A stretch of 8,907 nucleotides of DNA from Ruminococcus sp. UBA4321 (GCA_002393815.1 DGUB01000043.1:1-8907), one strand, 5' to 3'. Counted from the stretch's first letter, positions 1-5,886 are shown. Numbers and translations: made by a program. Notes: a model not told the origin generated them from the sequence alone.

Positions 1-69
1 CTACAGGCGGGGGAGGATGTCACATATAGTAAAATAAAATTATACGCTGACAGTTCAGCCAAAACATAA
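1..69 (+). CDS. possible 3' end of an upstream gene (partial)
   Basis: Frame 1 is open from the window edge to a TAA at 67-69 and would encode 22 C-terminal residues ending YSKIKLYADSSAKT. The other two forward frames close earlier (stops near 35 and 25). The composition looks protein-like (alternating hydrophobic and polar residues), but the stretch is too short for a family call. If real, the gene ends 35 nt before the GH74 start with no terminator between them, so the two could be co-transcribed. An open frame of this length can easily arise by chance. Confidence 0.35.
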   Translation, partial: LQAGEDVTYSKIKLYADSSAKT

Positions 70-76
70 ATACTAT
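47..76 (+). promoter_or_regulatory. weak candidate sigma-A promoter for the GH74 gene
   Basis: CTGACA (47-52, 5 of 6 to consensus) and TACTAT (71-76, 4 of 6) are separated by 18 bp. This would start transcription about 20 nt before the ATG, leaving a very short leader that still contains the ribosome binding site (AGAGAGGA, 85-92). It is much weaker than the three other promoters in the window and overlaps the possible upstream reading frame, so the GH74 gene may instead be transcribed from outside the window. Confidence 0.25.
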
Positions 77-104
77 TATTATAAAGAGAGGACAGGAATT
101 AATT

Positions 105-2738
105 ATGAAAATCTGGAAAAGAGCAGCCGCAGCGGCTGCAAGTATTGCAATTCTGTGCAGTGCCGCTGCACTTCCGGCAGCCTTCACAGCAGATGCCGCT
201 TCACTGGAAAGTTCCTATACATGGGGAACGATGAAAATCGGCGGCGGCGGATTCGTTTCCGGTATCGTCACCGGAAAGGATGTCATGTATGCCCGTACTG
301 ACGTAGGCGGTGCTTACAAGTATAACTACGATACAGACAGCTGGGAACAGCTTTTCGGTTTTTTGAATGATGCCGAAAGAGGCTATCTGAGTGTAGATGC
401 TATGGCAATTGACCCCACAGATGACAATACTGTTTATTTTCTCTGCGGATGTGCCTATTTTTCAGATGCAGGCACAAGAATCTATAAAACAACTGACGGC
501 GGCAAAACATTCACTTATGTTGATGTTACTGACCTCATTCAGGTGCATGGCAACGGCTTCGGTCGTCAGTGCGGTGAATCAATTGCAATTGACCCCGATA
601 ACCCGAATGTACTCTACTGCGGCGGCGATGTAGCAGCTGATTCTAGCGGTCTGATTAAATCTATCGACGGCGGTAAAACATGGGCTTCTGTAGAAAATTT
701 TGATAAGTTGGGATTCTTTGAATATGATGTCAATTGGCCGCAATGGGCAGAAAACCATATTGTCAAAGCAGCTTCTACAAGTGCGAACAGCAACAATGCC
801 TATACACAGCAGAACGGCATTGCTACTATTGTAGTACTCGACGGCAAAGTATATGTCGGCGTTTCAAAAAAAGATTGTGCAAATGTTGTAGTTGCGGATA
901 CAAAAGATGATACCTTCTCCATTCTGGATAAAACTCTGCCCACAGCTGTTCTGCCATCGCGCTTTACGGTAGATGCAAACGGAAAACTGATGATTTCTTA
1001 TATAGCCGGTCTGACCTTTGCAGACGGTGCCGGCGGTGTCTATCGTTATGACCCAGCTTCCGGCAAAACAGAAGATATTTCTCCCGTCGAAAACAGTATC
1101 GGCACATGTATCTGTGACCCCCAAGATGCCAATAAACTTTATGCTACAACCTGCGCAGTATGGAGCGGTCAAAGCTGGGATGCCAATACTACCTGCTACG
1201 GCGAATGGATGTACCGCTCAACAGATGGCGGAGCAACGTGGGAGTCCGTCTATGCCGGAAAACATGACGGTATCTGGTTCTATGACGAAACAATCGAAGA
1301 CAAAGAAAAAAGAATGCATGACAGTGTTCTGTTTGATTACATGAAAGACGGCGGTTATGCATGGATTCAAGGAAAAGCCATTCACTGGTCAGGCAATATG
1401 ATGATGAATCCCCGTGATACCAGCCAGATTTATACTGTTTCCGGCAACGGCGTATTCCGCTGGGACAATATCTGGGGCAAAGGCTATGACGACAGCCCCA
1501 TTGCCACTTTTCATCCTACTGGCATTGAAGAAGTTGTTTCGCTGGATTTTGTCAGCACGGCAGATGGTCTTGACCTGTCCGCAATTGGTGACTATGACGG
1601 TTTTGTTCATACTTCTCCGGAAGAGATACCGGAACAGTATCAGCCGAATATGGGCAGTACTTCCGCAATCGCTGTATGCCCTCAGAATACAGATGTATGG
1701 GTAAGAGTGGCAGAGAATGACAACGATGTGGCATCGGGCTTTTACACCAGGGACAGGGGCAAGACCTGGACAAAAATGAATATTTCCAAAGGCAGCAAGG
1801 CTGCTGTTACACAGATAGATGATGATACCTACCGCATTTTTGCAACAACCAAAGGCGGGGCTTCCTATTCAGATGACTGGGGTGAAACATGGAACAGTAT
1901 TTCTCTGAAAGGACTGTTCTATAACATGATTCCCGGAATTATGCCCGATTCTCAGAATCCCTCCGTTGTATGGGCATATGGTTACAGTCAGGCTGCCAAC
2001 CAGTGGGACACCACACCGACAGAATATAAACTTTATAAATCTACTGACGGCGGCAAGACTTTCTCTGACCCTGTCCGCGTCTGCGATTATGACTACTGCG
2101 ATGCCGCAACAAGAATTGCAGACCTCGGCGACGGCAATCTTGTAGTTGCCGGCGGCTGGCATGGTGCCTATTATATCGACGGAAGCACAATGACCCCCGA
2201 AAAACTGGATGTCTTCTACTGCAAAACAATCGGCTATGGTGCACCGGAAAAGAAAGGCAGTGTCAATGCGCTCTATATGTACGGCAGACCCACTGAAGAA
2301 GATACAGAAGGCATTTACCGTTCTACCGATGCCGGAAAGACATGGGACTGCATTAACACCAAACACCTCTACGGCGGTACCGGCAACGGCAACTACCTGG
2401 TCGGCGATATGAACGAATTCGGAAAAGTTTATATGTCTACAGTCGGCTGCGGCATTGTTTACGGAATGGTTTCCGGAAGCGCACCTGTGGAAACTCCGAC
2501 AGAAACACCAACTTCTTCCGACGGCATTGTCTGGGGTGATGCTGACGAAAGCGGAAAAGTCGATATTCTGGACGTTATCACCATGAACAAAGCTCTGCTC
2601 GGAAAAGAAAAACTGACTGACAAGGGACTCAAAAACGGCGACCTGAACCAGAACGGCAAGCCGGAAGCTGCGGATTCCCTGAACATTATGAAATTAATCG
2701 TCGGATTGCTGAAAGAATCTGACTGCCCTGTAAAATAA
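105..2738 (+). CDS. secreted GH74 xyloglucanase with C-terminal dockerin
   Basis: This is a cellulosomal endo- or exo-xyloglucanase that would hydrolyse the beta-1,4-glucan backbone of xyloglucan outside the cell. Residues 1-32 form a Sec signal peptide (MKIWKR, then an Ala-rich hydrophobic core, cleavage near ADA/A at 31-32). The GH74 module spans about 38-790 and shows the double seven-bladed propeller hallmarks: GGGGFVSGI (46-54), RTDVGGAY (64-71), GNGFGRQCGE (149-158), and seven Asp-box (BNR-like) turns near 129, 186, 372, 548, 589, 646 and 740. The catalytic Asp pair expected for GH74 fits D66 in RTDVGG and D496 in IGDYDGF. A Thr/Pro-rich linker (794-805) leads to a type I dockerin (about 807-870). 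Its first calcium loop has D812, D814, S816, D820 and D823; the second has D846, N848, N850, E854 and D857. The dockerin implies docking to a scaffoldin cohesin not seen here. The ATG is 8 nt after AGGACAGGA. The gene is intact and stands alone before a terminator. Confidence 0.95.
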   Translation: MKIWKRAAAAAASIAILCSAAALPAAFTADAASLESSYTWGTMKIGGGGFVSGIVTGKDVMYARTDVGGAYKYNYDTDSWEQLFGFLNDAERGYLSVDAMAIDPTDDNTVYFLCGCAYFSDAGTRIYKTTDGGKTFTYVDVTDLIQVHGNGFGRQCGESIAIDPDNPNVLYCGGDVAADSSGLIKSIDGGKTWASVENFDKLGFFEYDVNWPQWAENHIVKAASTSANSNNAYTQQNGIATIVVLDGKVYVGVSKKDCANVVVADTKDDTFSILDKTLPTAVLPSRFTVDANGKLMISYIAGLTFADGAGGVYRYDPASGKTEDISPVENSIGTCICDPQDANKLYATTCAVWSGQSWDANTTCYGEWMYRSTDGGATWESVYAGKHDGIWFYDETIEDKEKRMHDSVLFDYMKDGGYAWIQGKAIHWSGNMMMNPRDTSQIYTVSGNGVFRWDNIWGKGYDDSPIATFHPTGIEEVVSLDFVSTADGLDLSAIGDYDGFVHTSPEEIPEQYQPNMGSTSAIAVCPQNTDVWVRVAENDNDVASGFYTRDRGKTWTKMNISKGSKAAVTQIDDDTYRIFATTKGGASYSDDWGETWNSISLKGLFYNMIPGIMPDSQNPSVVWAYGYSQAANQWDTTPTEYKLYKSTDGGKTFSDPVRVCDYDYCDAATRIADLGDGNLVVAGGWHGAYYIDGSTMTPEKLDVFYCKTIGYGAPEKKGSVNALYMYGRPTEEDTEGIYRSTDAGKTWDCINTKHLYGGTGNGNYLVGDMNEFGKVYMSTVGCGIVYGMVSGSAPVETPTETPTSSDGIVWGDADESGKVDILDVITMNKALLGKEKLTDKGLKNGDLNQNGKPEAADSLNIMKLIVGLLKESDCPVK

Positions 2739-2748
2739 TAAAATTCTG

Positions 2749-2788
2749 ATTCCGGAACTGATTCACTTCGTCAGTTCCGGAATTTTTT
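2749..2788 (+). terminator. intrinsic terminator of the GH74 gene
   Basis: A perfect 13-bp inverted repeat (ATTCCGGAACTGA at 2749-2761 against TCAGTTCCGGAAT at 2771-2783) with a 9-nt loop is followed by six T residues (2783-2788). It begins 10 nt after the stop codon. Each arm contains TTCCGGAA, an octamer over-represented across the window. Confidence 0.93.
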
Positions 2789-2826
2789 GCTGTCAGACCG
2801 ATTCTCATAAATGACTGGCTTTTTTC

Positions 2827-2855
2827 TTGACATATGACGGATAATCTGCTATAAT
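2827..2855 (+). promoter_or_regulatory. consensus sigma-A promoter for DUF1294-LRR unit
   Basis: Perfect TTGACA (2827-2832) and TATAAT (2850-2855) hexamers are separated by exactly 17 bp, with a TGC extended -10 element at 2847-2849. The predicted start is near 2862, giving a leader of about 16 nt that begins inside the AGAGGAG ribosome binding site (2861-2867). A second terminator-to-promoter module of the same layout occurs before the flippase gene. Confidence 0.92.
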
Positions 2856-2877
2856 AAGACAGAGGAGATTCAGAATT

Positions 2878-3159
2878 ATGAGTACGGTTATTATTATTTA
2901 TTATATTTTAATCAATATTATCACATTTCTGCTGTATCATATCGATAAGAAAAAAGCACAGAAGCAAGCCTGGCGAATTCCGGAAAAAGTCCTGTTTCTG
3001 ACGGCATTTCTCGGCGGTGCGCCCGGTGCGCTCGGCGGCATGGAGCTGTTCCATCACAAAACCAGAAAAGCTTATTTCTGGATATTGAATATTCTTGCAC
3101 TGGCAGTCCATGTCGTACTGATGTACTGGCTGTTATTCCGTTCGCCGCTGAATCTGTAA
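2878..3159 (+). CDS. DUF1294 family small membrane protein
   Basis: This 93-residue integral membrane protein has no established function. Family signatures are clear: an N-terminal hydrophobic helix (about 3-20), then a charged segment DKKKA (23-27), RIPE (33-36), the Gly-rich GGAPGALGG (46-54), HHKTRK (59-64) and a C-terminal hydrophobic segment (65-87). This order and the length match DUF1294 proteins, which occur either alone or fused to a cold-shock domain; no such domain is present here. The ATG lies 10 nt after AGAGGAG. The gene is first in a unit with the LRR protein, 39 nt downstream with no terminator between, driven by a perfect consensus promoter. Confidence 0.88.
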   Translation: MSTVIIIYYILINIITFLLYHIDKKKAQKQAWRIPEKVLFLTAFLGGAPGALGGMELFHHKTRKAYFWILNILALAVHVVLMYWLLFRSPLNL

Positions 3160-3198
3160 TTTTCAGAGATACAAAAATTATCACGAGGAGTATTTTTT

Positions 3199-4308
3199 AT
3201 GCAGGAAGATAACATAAAAGCATGGCAATTTTTCCGGAATCCGGCTGTCAGAGAATTTACAGTGCCGGATTCTGTCACTTGTATCGGAAATCATGCTTTT
3301 TATGATTGCAGAGAACTCCGGCAGGTCAGCTTCGCCGGAACCCCCGAAACACTGGAACAAAGCGCATTTATGAAATGTTCCCGTCTGCCGGAAGCGGTTC
3401 TTCCGGCAAATCTGAAAGCTATACCGGAAGAATGTTTCTCCGGCTGTTACAGTCTCCGGAACGTCACAATTCCTGATACTGTACAGACTATCGGGAACAG
3501 GGCGTTTTTCCACTGTGCCGCGCTTCCGGAACTTCAGTTTCCGGCAAAACTGCACACAATCGGCATCAGCGCATTTGAACGCTGTACCGGTCTGAAAACA
3601 GTCACCCTTCCGGAACAGGTCGAAACAGCTGATATCCGTGCATTCTCAGGATGCTGGAATCTGACTTCTGTCAAATTTTCGCCCGGTATCCAGAAAATTC
3701 ACAAATGGGCATTTGCGGATTGTTTCCGTCTGGAAAGCGTCAATCTTCCGGAAACCCTGACCGAACTCGGCGAAGGTGCTTTCATGAACTGCGCCAGTCT
3801 CCGGCAAGTCCGGATTCCGACAAGCCTGAAAGAAATCCGCCGGAATACGTTTCTCGGCTGTGCCGGACTTTCACAGATGCACATTCCGGAACATGTTGTC
3901 CGGGTCGGCGAACATGCATTCTCCTGCTGTCCGGAACTGAAAAAACTCGCCATTCACGATACGACAGAATGCGGCGGCTCCGGCTTGTTTGACAATATCC
4001 GGCTTCTTCATCTTTATAAGAACGGCTGTCATGTCCGGATTGAAATCAGCGAAGAGAAAGCCGGAGATGAAAATCTGCTTTTCCGCTTCTGGTCAGAAAA
4101 GGACAGCGTCAGAAGAAAAATTTTCTTCCGGCAGATGAAAAATCCTGCCTATAAAATTCCGCTTTCCGTGCTGATGACCGTGACGACACATGAAGAAAAT
4201 TCTATCTACAGAAATTATATCAATCATAATTTCAAACTGGTTTCGCAGTTCCTGATGCAGAATCAGGATAAAGAAAATATCGATAAACTGCTTCAATTAG
4301 AATATTGA
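3199..4308 (+). CDS. BspA-type leucine-rich repeat protein, no signal peptide
   Basis: This is a 369-residue protein of the LRR_5/BspA type. Ten tandem repeats run from about residue 22 to 252, each with the form (I/L/V/F)P-x-x-(L/V)-x-x-I-x-x-x-A-F-x-x-C-x-x-L-x-x-(V/L)-x. The non-LRR C-terminus (about 253-369) is charged, contains RFWSEKDSVRRKIFFRQMKNP (split near 296-315) and ends in a helical stretch; I do not recognise it as a named domain. BspA-like proteins are often secreted adhesins, but this N-terminus (MQEDNIKAWQ) has no hydrophobic core and there is no membrane anchor or sorting motif, so I infer a cytoplasmic location and a protein-binding scaffold role. The start is 8 nt after ACGAGGAG (3183-3190). 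It follows the DUF1294 gene by 39 nt, so the two are probably co-transcribed. No convincing terminator follows, so read-through into the rpsF unit is possible. Function unknown. Confidence 0.9.
   Translation: MQEDNIKAWQFFRNPAVREFTVPDSVTCIGNHAFYDCRELRQVSFAGTPETLEQSAFMKCSRLPEAVLPANLKAIPEECFSGCYSLRNVTIPDTVQTIGNRAFFHCAALPELQFPAKLHTIGISAFERCTGLKTVTLPEQVETADIRAFSGCWNLTSVKFSPGIQKIHKWAFADCFRLESVNLPETLTELGEGAFMNCASLRQVRIPTSLKEIRRNTFLGCAGLSQMHIPEHVVRVGEHAFSCCPELKKLAIHDTTECGGSGLFDNIRLLHLYKNGCHVRIEISEEKAGDENLLFRFWSEKDSVRRKIFFRQMKNPAYKIPLSVLMTVTTHEENSIYRNYINHNFKLVSQFLMQNQDKENIDKLLQLEY
3262..3954 (+). repeat. tandem 23-residue LRR array (69-bp coding period)
   Basis: The hydrophobic residue that opens each repeat falls at residues 22, 45, 68, 91, 114, 137, 160, 183, 206, 229 and 252, an unbroken step of 23 residues (69 bp). 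Conserved features per unit are a Pro after the opening residue in most repeats, AF (or CF/TF) about 12 residues on, a Cys three residues later in nearly all units, and a Leu after that. Nucleotide sequences have diverged between units, although CCGGAA recurs at several equivalent Pro-Glu positions. Confidence 0.92.
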
Positions 4309-4327
4309 AAAAATTCCCGGAAACCAC

Positions 4328-4356
4328 TTGACAAGCTCCGGAAATTATGTTATAAT
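4328..4356 (+). promoter_or_regulatory. consensus sigma-A promoter of rpsF-ssb-rpsR
   Basis: Perfect TTGACA (4328-4333) and TATAAT (4351-4356) are 17 bp apart, with an extended -10 TGT at 4348-4350. Such a strong promoter fits the high expression needed for ribosomal proteins. Predicted transcription start is near 4363, giving a leader of about 83 nt. The spacer contains TCCGGAA (4337-4343). Confidence 0.93.
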
Positions 4357-4364
4357 AATTCTTA

Positions 4365-4445
4365 GCTGTTGTAAACAGCGATATTTTCAAATCCTTGCCT
4401 GTTTGCAGAAAAACAGGCGGAATCCAGAAGGAGGTGCTATGAGAA
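4365..4445 (+). promoter_or_regulatory. structured 5' leader of rpsF
   Basis: The leader holds two hairpins: GCTGTT/AACAGC (4365-4370 with 4374-4379, 3-nt loop) and GCCTGTTT/AAACAGGC (4397-4404 with 4411-4418, 6-nt loop). Neither is followed by a T run, so they are not terminators. The second ends 10 nt before the full-strength Shine-Dalgarno AAGGAGGT (4428-4435). rpsF leaders in many bacteria bind an S6:S18 complex for autoregulation; position and size fit, but I cannot see the CCG element typical of that motif, so a regulatory role is inference. An out-of-frame ATG at 4439 would open an 11-codon frame ending at 4471, but it lies only 3 nt from the Shine-Dalgarno. Confidence 0.5.
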
Positions 4446-4739
4446 ATGGCAAAATTAAGCGAATCTTATGAAGCTATGGTTGTTTTCAGTCTCAAGAATG
4501 ACGAGGAAGAAATGAGAAAGCTGATTGAGAAGTTCAAGGGCGTTATCGAAAGACACGGCACACTGACCGAAGAAGTGAACGAATGGGGCAAGCGCAAGCT
4601 CGCTTATCCGATTAACTACGAAGCAGAAGGTTACTATGTACTGTATACTTTCACATCTGCACCGGAGTTCCCGGCTGAACTGAATCGTCGTCTGAATCTG
4701 AGTGACGGCATTCTGCGCGCACTGGTAACAACCAAGTAA
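4446..4739 (+). CDS. rpsF: 30S ribosomal protein bS6
   Basis: This 97-residue small-subunit protein pairs with bS18 and binds the platform of 16S rRNA. The hallmark segment WGKRKLAYPINYEAEGYYVL (47-66) and the N-terminal YEAMVVFSL (8-16) are characteristic of the family, and the length is normal. The chosen ATG is 10 nt after a perfect AAGGAGGT; the closer ATG at 4439 is out of frame. It is the first gene of the conserved rpsF-ssb-rpsR operon. The usual long acidic C-terminal tail of some bS6 proteins is absent here, as in other Firmicutes. Confidence 0.97.
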   Translation: MAKLSESYEAMVVFSLKNDEEEMRKLIEKFKGVIERHGTLTEEVNEWGKRKLAYPINYEAEGYYVLYTFTSAPEFPAELNRRLNLSDGILRALVTTK

Positions 4740-4767
4740 GAAAAAACTATTGGGGAGGTTTTTTTGA

Positions 4768-5472
4768 ATGAACAAAATCATTTTAATGGGGAGATTAGTG
4801 GCAGACCCTGAATTCAGCATGACAACAAGCGGTATGGCAAGATGTACGTTCCGTATCGCAGTAGACCGTCCTGTACGTCAGGGAGAAGAAAAACAGTCCG
4901 ATTTTTTCCGGATTACCTGCTGGGACAAGACGGCGGAAACTGTAAACCGCTATTTTGTCAAAGGGAAACCAATTCTTTTAGAAGGCAGAATTCAGAATGA
5001 TAATTATACTGACCGTGATGGTGTAAAGCATTATCAAGATCAAATCATTGCTGACCGCATTAATTTTGTACTTTCTGACCCGACAAGAACCGGCAGCGGA
5101 AACAGCGGCAGACGCTCTGATGATTACGATAACGACCGTTATGATGATGACCGTTACCGCAGAAGCAGCAGCCGCAGAAATGACCGCTATGATGATGACG
5201 ACGATTATCGCAGAGACAGCCGCCGCAGAAACGACCGTTATGATGATGACGACCGCGACCGCCGCAGAAACGACCGTTACGATGACGACAATTATCGCAG
5301 AGATAGCCGCCGTGACGAAGACGATGACCGCCGCAGAGATGCTCAGGATGAGGAACGCCGTTCCGCTTCCAGCCAGCCGAAAAAAGACATTCAGCTTGGC
5401 AATGATGACGCTGACAGCAGCGACCTGGGCGATTTTAAAGAAATTATCAGTGAAAACGATTTGCCGTTTTAA
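4768..5472 (+). CDS. ssb: single-stranded DNA-binding protein with Asp/Arg-rich linker
   Basis: SSB coats ssDNA as a tetramer and recruits replication and repair partners. The OB fold covers about 1-105 (MNKIILMGRLVADPE at the start, FFRITCWDKTAE near 46-57, KGKPILLEGRI near 65-75, YTDRDGVKHY near 80-89). The C-terminal tip SENDLPF is the canonical acidic partner-binding peptide. Between them the linker (about 106-210) is unusual: by hand count residues 115-200 contain about 31 Asp and 29 Arg out of 86, arranged as four NDRYDDD-type units starting at residues 122, 138, 155 and 168. Firmicute SSB linkers are more often rich in Gly, Gln and Asn. At 234 residues it is longer than a typical SSB of about 160-180. 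The start is 8 nt after GGGGAGGT (4752-4759), 28 nt after rpsF. The reading frame is intact through the repeats. Confidence 0.96.
   Translation: MNKIILMGRLVADPEFSMTTSGMARCTFRIAVDRPVRQGEEKQSDFFRITCWDKTAETVNRYFVKGKPILLEGRIQNDNYTDRDGVKHYQDQIIADRINFVLSDPTRTGSGNSGRRSDDYDNDRYDDDRYRRSSSRRNDRYDDDDDYRRDSRRRNDRYDDDDRDRRRNDRYDDDNYRRDSRRDEDDDRRRDAQDEERRSASSQPKKDIQLGNDDADSSDLGDFKEIISENDLPF
5131..5340 (+). repeat. degenerate tandem repeat encoding the SSB linker
   Basis: Four related units begin at 5131, 5179, 5230 and 5269 (steps of 48, 51 and 39 bp), each starting AA(C/T)GACCG(T/C)TA(T/C)GATGA(T/C)GA and ending in CGCAGA-rich codons for Arg/Ser. All steps are multiples of three, so unit gain or loss keeps the ssb frame. 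Near-identical Asp and Arg codon runs make this a likely site of slippage or recombination. Confidence 0.85.
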
Positions 5473-5513
5473 TCTGAAAGAAAATTTTTAAGAAAGGAGC
5501 TGAATCCAAAATT

Positions 5514-5756
5514 ATGGAACGTGAGAGAACTTCCCGTCCTTCCAAGCGTCCGCGCAAGAAGGTTTGCATGTTCTGTGTTGACCGTGTCGAAAGAATCGAC
5601 TACAAGGACATCACAAAGCTGAAAAAATGCATGACAGAACGCTCTAAGATTCTTCCCCGCCGTGTGACAGGCACTTGTGCTTTCCACCAGCGTGAACTGA
5701 CTGTTGCCATCAAGAGAGCAAGACATATTGCCCTCCTGCCTTATGTCAGCGACTAA
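5514..5756 (+). CDS. rpsR: 30S ribosomal protein bS18, cysteine-rich form
   Basis: An 80-residue small-subunit protein that assembles with bS6 on the 16S rRNA platform. Family motifs are [12 protein letters not shown] (27-38), [14 protein letters not shown] (42-55) and the conserved end [14 protein letters not shown]. It has C18-x-x-C21 and C55-x-x-H58, the ligand pattern of zinc-binding (C+) bS18; a further Cys lies at 39. Many bacteria carry a form lacking these cysteines. The ATG is 14 nt after AAAGGAG (5493-5499), a slightly long spacing, but no better in-frame start lies upstream. It follows ssb by 41 nt and is the last gene of the operon. Confidence 0.97.
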   Translation: MERERTSRPSKRPRKKVCMFCVDRVERIDYKDITKLKKCMTERSKILPRRVTGTCAFHQRELTVAIKRARHIALLPYVSD

Positions 5757-5779
5757 TGAGCGAATAGAATAGATGATAC

Positions 5780-5810
5780 AAGCCGTTCCGGAATTTCCGG
5801 GACGGTTTTT
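5780..5810 (+). terminator. intrinsic terminator of the rpsF operon
   Basis: CCGTTCCGG (5783-5791) pairs with CCGGGACGG (5797-5805, one G:T pair) around the loop AATTT; A:T and G:T pairs can extend the base. TTTTT (5806-5810) follows. It starts about 25 nt after the rpsR stop codon. The left arm carries TTCCGGAA (5786-5793). Confidence 0.88.
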
Positions 5811-5816
5811 CTGTTT

Positions 5817-5845
5817 GCATAATTCTGATTTTTTCAGGAATACTA
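5817..5845 (+). promoter_or_regulatory. candidate sigma-G (forespore) promoter for spoVAD-spoVAE
   Basis: GCATA (5817-5821) fits the sigma-G -35 pattern GHATR, and AATACTA (5839-5845) matches the -10 pattern CATWHTA at six of seven positions, with a 17-bp spacer. No good sigma-A promoter is visible in this gap. The spoVA operon is transcribed by sigma-G in Bacillus subtilis, so position, sequence and known biology agree. Transcription would start near 5852, inside a TTCCGGAA octamer (5846-5853). Confidence 0.65.
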
Positions 5846-5880
5846 TTCCGGAATACAAGAACTGCAAAAGGAGGTTTTTC

Positions 5881-5886
5881 ATGTGA
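5881..5886 (+). promoter_or_regulatory. ATG-TGA start-stop overlapping the spoVAD GTG start
   Basis: The sequence ATGTGA holds an ATG immediately followed by TGA, while the spoVAD frame begins at the GTG (5883-5885) inside it. The Shine-Dalgarno AAGGAGGT (5868-5875) is 5 nt from the ATG and 7 nt from the GTG, so the two starts compete for one binding site. Whether initiation at the ATG reduces spoVAD translation is inference. Confidence 0.55.

Noticed and set aside
1869..2366. 165-codon open frame on the - strand inside the GH74 gene
   Set aside because: It lies wholly antisense to a well-supported enzyme with catalytic and Asp-box motifs, has no Shine-Dalgarno or promoter, and resembles no family I know.
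3181..3555. 124-codon antisense open frame under the start of the LRR gene
   Set aside because: The 69-bp periodic coding sequence on the + strand explains the openness of the opposite strand; no initiation signals were seen.
4312..4346. inverted repeat AATTCCCGG / CCGGAAATT after the LRR gene as a terminator
   Set aside because: It has an internal mismatch, a 17-nt loop and no T tract, and it overlaps the -35 of the rpsF promoter; the pairing is better explained by two copies of the CCGGAA word.
4439..4471. 11-codon upstream frame at the ATG before rpsF
   Set aside because: The ATG is only 3 nt from the Shine-Dalgarno, too close for efficient initiation, and the peptide has no recognisable role.
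5131..5340. possible CRISPR-like or mobile repeat array
   Set aside because: The units vary in length by whole codons, have no spacers, and encode the in-frame SSB linker.
5048..5491. 147-codon open frame inside ssb in another + frame
   Set aside because: It is a by-product of the GAY/CGY-rich repeats in ssb; the translation is a low-complexity Thr/Met/Ala string, it has no ribosome binding site, and the ssb frame is clearly the coding one.
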